Assembly: GCF_900496995.4 (NCBI RefSeq)
Contig: NW_024470385.1
Coordinates: forward strand, 1 to 64,000
DNA length: 64,000 bases
Source of the DNA: Aquila chrysaetos chrysaetos
Taxonomy: Eukaryota; Chordata; Aves; Accipitriformes; Accipitridae
Direction: 5' to 3'
Of the stretch, positions 56,086 to 64,000 are shown piece by piece; positions within the stretch are counted from its first letter, which is position 1, and every line of letters begins with the position of its first letter. Below the pieces are notes generated by a model. That model was not told where the DNA came from. It did no database searches and was given only the letters and a program-made list of their open reading frames with translations. Both the position numbers and the translations under genes were made by a program.

Positions 56086-58109
56086 AAAGGCAGACAGAAG
56101 AAATCCTAATCTAGGCAGAAAGATCATCTCCTGGTCCTGAAGTCAGGGTTCATTGCAGACTTTTGCTTTGGCAACAGGAAGGCTGTGACGAGTCAAAGGC
56201 TTGCTCTGCATTTACCTTATTTCTTATGCTTTCCCAAAGCATCTATTACACCCTGAACTGCTGCCAGAAAGGAGGTAAGGTGAAGCACAGAGCAGCAGTC
56301 TGAGCAAGACGACAGTCTGGCTCCACACTGAGCCAGAACAGAATGGACCGTCTGTCCTGATCAGTAGAGACTAAGAGCCTTCCCTGCTGCACGCACATCT
56401 CTGTCATGTGGCAGGGTGTATAAATAAAGCAGGCCACACGTAGGAGCGTTCCTCCTGTCTTGTGCACTTATGTCTTAGTCCCAAGTCAGCTGTTACGAGA
56501 GATGATGTCATTGCTGAAGCAAGAAAAATAAATATCCTTTCCTCTCAGCCAAGAGGAGTGCAGGGCTATGCAGGGACCACTGGTCTGGTACAGATGCTGG
56601 AGCATTTTCCTTCCTCACCGTCACCCTCTTTAGTGAAAGCTGGGTCAGCTACTTTGCGTGTCCGCCACACTCAGCTCCGCAGGACAGAGCGGACACAGTG
56701 CACTGAGATACAGTGACCGCAGTGATGGAGATGCACACGCACCCATGGCTGTACAGAAGGGAGAGCCTGGGGGCTCTGCTCCTGGGAGGCTGCTCTTTTT
56801 TTAAGTCTTAGTCATTTAAGACTTAGAGCCTCACACTGGAGTCACAAGCAAGGATTACGGGCAGGTGGCCTGGGCCCCCTGCTAAGCAATGCCCAGAGCT
56901 CTCCTCTGGAGCAGGTGGGCAGAACTGCTCTTGGGATGCATACATGGGCCTGCCATGGAGAGGAACACAAGCACGGGACCACCCAGCAGCCAACCATGAG
57001 AAGCAGATGCCTGCTGCTCGTGCCTCTCATCCCAGGCAGGAACCGCCTCAGCCTCCCTCAGATTCCCAAAGCCCCTTAGGCTTTTTCCCTTCTCCCACAG
57101 CAAAACCCCAGTGGGGAAGAGGACCCAGCACAGGGGAACAGCTACAAATTGGTCATGGCTACAGCTGTGCTGTACTGTTACAAGACTGAGGCTCTCCCCC
57201 TGCAACTTGGGCATCAGACAAATGCCCAGTCAAAACTCACCACCTTGTCACCAGTCTGGGGACCTGAACCCGATCCTCCAGGCTTCCCCAATGGTTTGTG
57301 GCTCCCTAGGTCTGAGCTGGGACTGCAGAAGTCAGGCTTAGTCCTCTGCACAGGTACATCATAGTGCTGCTTGTCACCTGGCTGTTTTGCTGCTGTCTGT
57401 ATCAGCAGGCTGGTAAACCTGCAGAAGTCATGAGGAGCCCCATCCAGACACAGGAACAGCCAGTGCCAGGGTGCCTGGTCTAGCCCCACACAGGAGGGAC
57501 ATAAAATCTCTCAAAACCATTACCAGCACCAAAAGGACAACCTGTTTTGCTCCTGCATAGATTTCTGCCCAAGGCTGGCCACACAGCAATCACAGCCAAA
57601 CCCCTGGCCTCAGACCACACAGCAGGGATCAGAGTTTTTGCCATTAAAGTCAGTGGGATCCAGACTGAGCCATCCCAGGCCTTTCAAGAGCAGCTGGGAG
57701 CAAGGGGAAATCAGCAGCGGGATCAGGCTGGGGAAGGAGAGATCCTGTGACTAATCAACAGTCACTGAGCTGCAGCAGAGCTGGAGCATGGCCCTGCCCA
57801 GCCTTACACTCAGGTTATCACAACATTTTGTGCCCCAATCAGGACATAAAGGTATCTGTGAGCCTAATTCTCATAACCCTTCATCCCCTGGCATCAGGGC
57901 ATCCTAGCCACAGCTGAACCTCGCACACACTTTTCTTTGTGGTTTCCTCTTAGCTCAGTAGCTCTGGCACAAGACACGAACGTGCCACCACGTGAATGCT
58001 GCTCAACCAGGCCACCCTGCTCCGCAGCACTGCGCCAGCATCTCCCCAGCTGTACGCCTGACAGGCCAGACATGCCACAGGCAAATGTTTCATTCTGAGA
58101 CATACAGAT

Positions 58110-58115
58110 TTTAAT
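58110..58115 (-). terminator. DOK1: Possible DOK1 poly(A) signal
   Basis: ATTAAA on the minus strand, 430 bp after the DOK1 stop codon, in a locally AT-rich stretch. No canonical AATAAA was seen nearer on this strand. Confidence 0.35.
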
Positions 58116-58542
58116 ATTAAAATAACTTTGTATAAAAATACTTTTGGAGACTGATAGCAAGCAGTCTCCCATGCACTGCAACGGGCATCGAAGCCCTGCA
58201 GCCTGGTCAGAGAGGAAGACAGAGCAGAGCCAGAGCAGCAGGCACACGGCAACACAGCCAGCCCTCCTGCAGATCAGGAGGTGGCAGTGGAGCCAGCTCC
58301 AGAGCCAGAAAAGCACGCTGGCACCTGCACCAGCCACAGGTCTCTTGCTCTTGCTGTGGAAAGGGCCTCCGGGAAAACGCAGCCCCTCAGCACTGGCGAG
58401 CAAGTGGGGCTCTGCCTGAGCCAGAACGAGCCCTGTCCCCGAGCCACCCCCAGGACCCGTGGGGGACAGCAGCTGGCACTGCTCACGAACAGGCCTGGGC
58501 CCCCCAGTCCCTCCCGGGCAGGTACAGAGCAGCAGCACCACG

Positions 58543-59647
58543 CTATATCTCTCCTAAGTCCTCGTAGACAGGCGACAAGCTGCACTCATCCACAGACTGC
58601 TCCTTCTTCTGCACGTGCTGGGGCTTCACCACCTGGCTGTACAGCACCTCCACGTTGTTGTTGTTGCTGCTGTTGAGGCTGGGTTTGACGACCGCCTTCT
58701 CAGGAGCAGCGTTCCCCCGCCGCCTGCCAGGATCCCCGCTCCTCTCGGCGCCTTTAGGGATAAAGGCCGCCTGGGGCTTGGGGGCAGGCACCGGCTTGGG
58801 GCCCTTGGCCTTGGCCTGGAAGGCAGGTACCGAGTAGTCATCAGTGCTGGGGTTGTAGGGATACTCGTAGCCGCCCCTGCCATCGTGGCCCTGGGTGCGC
58901 CAGGCCTCGCCCGTGGGCCGCGCTTCATCGTAGATGTAAGGGGGGGGGGGGCAGCGAGCGGGGAGCACGACCCTCGGGCTCATCATAGATGTGCTCCCTC
59001 CGCCCCGGCACCGCGGGGGCCTGGCTGCGTCCGTCAGCCCGGACCTGTTCGTACGTGCACAAGTACAGCGGCGCCGGCAGTCGGGGCTTCGTCTCATCCG
59101 AGGCACCGCCGGGCGCCTTGGCCCCGCTCGCAGGCTTGCTGTCTATGGGGTCCGAGTACAGAGGGTCCAGCCAGGGCCGGAAGCCCTTCACTGAGTCCAG
59201 GGGCTCCGAGTACACGCTGGACGGGTCCTCAGCCGGCAGCACGGCACAGGGCACCTTCGGCAGCGGGGGTGTGCCTGGGACCACGGGCTTGGCCTGTGGC
59301 ACAGGGAGCTCTGGCAGAGTCCGGGTCTTCAGCAGAGACGTGGCATCTCTCTCCTCTGCCGCTACACTGGGCCTGGGCGTCAGCACCGCTTTGGGTGCCA
59401 GGGTGTCATCCCCCTCTGCAGGCAGCTCCAGGCTCAGGGAGTCGGCCAGGGCCTGGCGGATCAGCACCACGCTGGGGCTATCCGAATCCAGCGAGCCACA
59501 GCTTTGCCGGTTCTCCTCCACCTGCGCTTTCTGCTCCCTGATAGAGGCTTCCACCAGGCGGAAAATCTCGTTGCCCTGCTTGGTCTCAAAGGTGAAGTTC
59601 CCTGGGCCGGAGTCACAGCGCCTGCCAGCTTCAAAGGAGAACATCAC
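58543..59647 (-). CDS. DOK1: DOK1 terminal exon
   Basis: Acceptor CCCCTGCAG, phase-0 start VMFSFEAGRRC. The upstream frame covers the second half of the PTB domain and tail to HIYDEPEG, then runs into the G/C homopolymer at 58940-58951. The downstream frame resumes with YIYDEARPTGEAW and ends EDLGEI. Twelve bases in the run leave the two parts one base out of frame; eleven would join them. Confidence 0.88.
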
Positions 59648-61881
59648 CTGCAGGGGAAGTGGAAGGGTCACATCCTGCCCAGCACCTGCCAACCCAGCGC
59701 ATCGTGCAGGCTGTGCTTCCTGCTGAAGGGTGCGTGGCTGCGGCGCTGATACCGCACAGCCTGCAAGAGGCTTCGCTCAACATCCTGCTCCTTCCACTCC
59801 CCCCAGCAAGGGCCACAGCTCCGCGAGCACCACCCCAGGGGCATGCTGTGCTGCGCTGCCCAGCAGCCCAGAACAGGCCCTGAAATTGGAGCAGGATGCA
59901 CGCTTGAGGGGACATCACTGCGAGATCCCTCAGAGCCAGAGCTGCAGGTCCTGCTGGACACCTGCAGGTCCTGCTGGAGACCTGCTGCCTTACCTGAGCA
60001 ATTCCAGCATGGCCAGCAACTGGCACCAGATAGTCTAGGAAATAACATGTGGTTAGCACTGAGAACAGAATAGGGCGAGAAGATGAGTGACAGTTCAGCA
60101 GGGGAAATTATTATGGGCATCTTGGGTAAGTCAGCATTAGTCAGGCAGAAGGGAAGCAATCCAGGGGCGAGAGATACAAGACGGAGGAACGTGGCTTTCC
60201 ACAGGAAAAAAGCCAGAAGCAGCAGCTTGGCTACCAATAGTAAGCAAAGCCTTTGCCTTATCAGCATTACTCTGTTAATGGTATAAAGCACTTTAAAGAG
60301 AAGTCTCGCACCAAGGCTGTGTTCCTCAGGCCTGAACACACTCATGCGCAGGTTCCCACTAGCAGATGCCCACACCCTTCCTGAACCTCAGTCCCTGAAT
60401 CCAGGTGAGATTTTCTGCCTCACTGGTGCTCTCTCACATGCAGCAGCCATCTCTAGGGTTGCTGCAAAAGCCTCTGGGGCCAGACTTCCTTTTGTGGGTC
60501 AACGCTGCCAAACACAAGCTCAGCCAACCTATCACTGCTCGGGGACCTGCGGGTGCAGCTGCCTGCTCCTCACACCACGTGGCTCTTGTCGTGCCCCTGG
60601 CAGAGACCTTGTGGACAAACCAGATGCCTCCCCAAGAGCAGCTCAGTTTCCACTTCTGTTTTGGTAAAGTGCCACAGAAAGCGCCATCAGCAGACTGCAG
60701 CTGACACCGTCACTTCTATAAACAGCCCTGGGGAGACCACTTCCTCCCCATCCAGCCCAGCAGATACCTCTTCCACTCAGGGTAGTGGCAAGACAGGTCA
60801 GGGAACCACTGCTGGAGGACACTGGGGAGGGGACAGACCTATGCAAGTCAGCCAGGCTAAGAGCAGTACGCCTCGTAAGGTGAACACATCTAGAGTAACT
60901 GGCGTCTCAAACAGCCCCTCCTGCTCTGGCCATCATCCTTCGGGAGGGATGAACTGAATCCAGGGCAGAGCCAGGACTGCAGGGAGCTAAGGTCCCCAGA
61001 GGCTAGGGAGAGCTTGTGCGCAGCACAGGACATGTCTGCCCACAGCATGGGCTGGGTAGCGCTGGGATGGAGAACAGGAGCAAGCCAGCTGAAGGGATGT
61101 CCGGCAGAGGGGCCGACAGGGCAATGGCCCCAGAGGGAGTGGGGCAAGGACCACACAGAGAGGGGCTCTGAACAGCCATGCCTTCGGTGGGGATGGGTGT
61201 CCTGCTAGCCCACACTCCGTGCGGTGACACAGGTGGGAGCTGAGGACAGACAGGATCACAGATGCCCCTGGCGACCCGCCTGTGGTTGCGGAGGGCTCTA
61301 GCAGTTCGGGCATTTGGCAGGGCCCGCTGCACAGCTTCCACAGGCTGGTCAGGCACATCAGCTCCTTACCCTTTGGCCAGGGAAAGCCTGCGGAGGAACA
61401 GGCCTCAGCACGTGGCACGCAGGGACCCCCCCGTCCCCCACCTTGTCCCGGCCGTATCTCCGGAGCAGCCGGTAGGGCCAGACATAGAGGATCTCATTTG
61501 TCCGTGGGTCCTTCAGGACGAGGCTGTCACGCTCAGCCTTGAGCACGTAGGCACCGTGCAGCTCGCATCGCTCCGCGGCCTCGGTCCGTTGCACCGTCAC
61601 CCAGAAGGCATTCACTGTGGGGACAGGGATGCTCAGGAGAGGGCGGAGGAAGCCACGTCCCCAGCTCCAGGCGAGACCTCGCCCTGCCCACCAGAGCCCC
61701 GGTGATGGGGCAGCAGCAGGACAGGCCCCGCAGAAGGTGGCCCGAAGTCAGGGCAGCGGCAGGTCCCACCTTCATCTCTCGAGTAGTAGATGGAGTTCAC
61801 GGCCATCTCCAGGGTCGGCGCCTGCCCGCTGCCCTCTCTGCCACGCCGTGCTGCCACACCAGCATCACTGGGGCCGTTTCC
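58543..61881 (-). CDS. DOK1: DOK1, docking protein 1 (partial, PTB and C-terminal exons)
   Basis: Three minus-strand exons encode the phosphotyrosine-binding (PTB) domain and tail of DOK1, an adaptor beneath receptor and cytoplasmic tyrosine kinases that recruits RasGAP and dampens Ras signalling. The PTB part has FWVTVQRTEAAERCELHGAY, WPYRLLRRYGRDK and FSFEAGRRCDSGPGNFTFET. The tail has many SH2-docking tyrosines (YSEP, YSDP, YDEP, YEYPYNPSTDDYSVP, YSQV, YEDL), the YxxP type being RasGAP sites. The stop is TAG at 58543-58545. The N-terminal PH-domain exons were not found up to 64,000 and probably lie beyond the window. A 12-base G run at 58940-58951 shifts the frame by one. DOK2 and DOK3 are less likely: the tail layout and the M1AP neighbour fit DOK1. 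Confidence 0.88.
61442..61614 (-). CDS. DOK1: DOK1 PTB exon
   Basis: 173 bp, acceptor CCCCACAG, donor GTGGGG after RRYGRDK. Encodes the first half of the PTB domain. Phase fits both neighbours. Confidence 0.9.
61770..61881 (-). CDS. DOK1: DOK1 linker exon between PH and PTB domains
   Basis: 112 bp, acceptor CCTTGTCAG, donor GTGGGA. 37 codons plus one base, including LEMAVNSIYYSRDE, which corresponds to the LEM-ENSLYSP segment preceding the PTB domain in DOK1. Confidence 0.82.
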
Positions 61882-64000
61882 CTGACAAGGGAGAGCAGAT
61901 CAGCCCCAGCCCCCTCCTCCCACATCAGCACCTTGCAACCACTGCCCCCATCCCCACATCACCTGGGCCCCACTGCCCTCCCCAAGGGGCCCACCCCAGC
62001 CCCACACAGCTTGGCCGTCCTGCAGCCATACCAAGCCCTTCCCTGCCCAGAGCCGGCGACAGAGCCCAGGGCCCCCACCCCGAGCCGACATGAACACAGA
62101 TGAACAGAGCCAGGCAGCGCAGGAGGGGCTTCCCTGGAGCTCCTGGCATGACCCTGGGTCCCAGCTGGGCTGTGCATTGGACAGGGTGCAGAAGAAAGCA
62201 GTTACTCCTGGCAGCCCTACCCTCCAGACCCTGCCCTCCAGTGCAGCACAAGCCAGCACTGAGACACAGCCTCCTGCAGGGCAGCACCTGGGGGTCCCAT
62301 GTGCCCACTCCCCTGCTGCTCGTCTACTGCTATGGCGTGCCCATGCAGGTGCACTGGTGCAGAGGCAGATAACAGCTCTGCTTCCCCACCGCTGTGCTCC
62401 AGCGCAGGCAACATTTGCGCCCAAAGCATCGCACGGGCCCAGGCATGCTCTCCCAGCGGTACGAGTGAGGGAGGGAGCTGACGAGACGACCCACTAACGC
62501 AAGGGCCTGTGTCCTGCTTCTGCACAGGCAGGAAGGTGGTGCCAGTATCAGTGCACAGCCCACAGAAGGGAAGCAAGCACTTCTATTTTAGTGCATGCAG
62601 AACTGAAAGTGCAACGCAGACACTCTGTCAGCGACTGTGTCCCAGCAGTAGGGTCCCCTAAGGGCCTGTGTGGGGGATGCATCCTTAGTGCAACCACCAA
62701 AGAGCAAAGATGCTCCTCCAGGGAAGCCCCACGCAAATCAAAGGCTCACAGATGCCCTGCAAGAGCTGCTTCAGCAGAGTTTGCACCGTTGCATGAGGGT
62801 CTGTATTTGGACGGGAGCTGGAAGCTGTTTCTCAGGGTCACATGGGATGGGGTTGCAGCAGAGTGTACATCTTGCAGCAGGCAAGCTGTCACACTTTCAG
62901 TTTAAAACCCAACCATATGAGCTTCTTAACAAGAGGCAAGACCCGAAAAGGGCCATCAGGCCCTCTTGTTTGGCTCCTAAATAGAATGGGGACTGCTAAA
63001 GCCTAGTGTCCTTAGAGCTGATAGCAGCAGCTCCTGCTCAGCTAAAGCATCTAATGCAGCAGGGTTCCAGCCTGGGATCAAGAAGTCAACGGCCAGGCAA
63101 TCTGCCAGAGCACCTTAGGGCTCTGACTGCAGTTTCCCTCATCTTCAAAAGAAAAAGAAATTCTGTTCTGAACTCCAAACGATCTCTGGCCCCAGCTCCT
63201 AAGCTACTGGACCCTGCTTACCCTCTGGTCAGCAACAAACAACATGACACAAAAGCACGACCTCCATGCGGATGGCCAGAAATCACAACTGAGGATCTTC
63301 AGCTTTTTGCAGAAAGGCCACGTGCAGCTCCTGTGCCTCTTGCTCCCAGCCAAGCCTTTCTAGAACACATGCTATCCTTGCAGCCTTTTGCTCACCGCTT
63401 CCTAAACCATCAGCTTGCTTCAGGACCTCAAGCACGCAACTGACAGCTACCGCGTGAAAGAAGGTATGAGCACAGCCCTGCTCTGAGCAGATGTTCTCCT
63501 GCCTTGCCACTACCCCGCACCACTCCAAGGGCATGTGCTGTGTCCCTAGCTCGGCCCCACAGGCCACTTCCAGAACAAAAGCTGCAACACTGTCTGCACC
63601 AAACAGACACGGGCATGAAGGTGGAGTAATCTCCAGCACCACGCCAGTGCCTCTTTGCCTGGTCAGCAGGGCACTTGCTACACAGACACATTTGGCTTGA
63701 CAGCCAACTGCAGGGAGACACAGGCAGGGACAAAAAAAGGCTTAAGGTAAATCACACTCGGCAGACACCTGGGTCCTTGTCGGAAGATCTGGGATCGCCA
63801 GCTGTGCAGCCAGCTGTCCTGTGAGGCAGCCCTGCCCAGCACTCAAAGCCTGGAGTCAGCTAGAGCACAACCCAGGGCTGTGCAAACATGTCCTAGGAGG
63901 GAGAGCAGGGGACCCACGGGGTGGAGCAGTGTGGATGACCGTACTCATGGGCCATACGCTGTCCAAACCGCCTTCGCAGGGAGCCGTCATGCTGGCTGAC
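61882..64000 (-). other. DOK1: DOK1 intron or upstream region
   Basis: No PH-domain exon was recognisable on the minus strand in this 2.1 kb, although it is GC-moderate with several chance ORFs. The expected preceding exon would end the PH domain. Confidence 0.5.

Noticed and set aside
63283-63642. 119-codon minus-strand ORF as a DOK1 PH exon
   Set aside because: It lacks PH-domain features such as the N-terminal basic strands and the C-terminal Trp helix, and its phase does not fit the linker exon.

Overview
The window looks like avian nuclear DNA. It carries several CR1 LINE 3' ends with the typical TTCCAACCTAA...ATTCTATGATT tail, degraded avian-type endogenous retrovirus (ERV) pieces, compact GC-rich genes next to an AT-rich stretch, and intron-containing vertebrate genes. 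The species cannot be fixed from sequence alone. The gene content (DOK1, M1AP) matches the human 2p13 neighbourhood, which suggests a bird microchromosome block.

Layout. (1) 1-3.9 kb: a GC-rich island with unassigned minus-strand ORFs, then nested ERV debris (plus-strand gag and pol remnants, and a minus-strand LTR with its polypurine tract). (2) 4.3-9.2 kb, minus strand: a compact multi-exon gene that I recognise as a paralogue of RNF145, a polytopic ER E3 ligase. Eight coding exons give the membrane domain, but I cannot find the RING exons; a good poly(A) signal lies at 4315-4320. A solo LTR with target-site duplication sits in one of its introns. (3) 9.2-15.3 kb: a promoter island with four YY1-type motifs, then two collinear purine-rich repeat blocks flanking a very GC-rich island that holds a ZNF143-type motif and a 61-bp tandem repeat. 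(4) 15.3-30 kb: AT-rich, essentially gene-free DNA with old CR1-like remnants and one copy of a 1-kb duplicated segment. (5) 30.1-54.1 kb, plus strand: a complete M1AP gene, nine coding exons, 526 codons, all junctions in phase. Its intron 2 carries the second, about 99.5% identical copy of the 1-kb segment. (6) 58.1-61.9 kb, minus strand: the PTB and C-terminal exons of DOK1, convergent with M1AP; the PH-domain exons are not seen and probably lie beyond 64,000.

The genes do not form an operon-like unit. DOK1 and M1AP sit tail to tail as in mammals. The RNF145-like gene is the unusual neighbour: RNF145 lies on human 5q33-35 with HK3, DOK3 and TLX3, paralogues of the 2p13 genes HK2, DOK1 and TLX2. 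This locus may therefore be a whole-genome-duplication paralogue missing from mammals.
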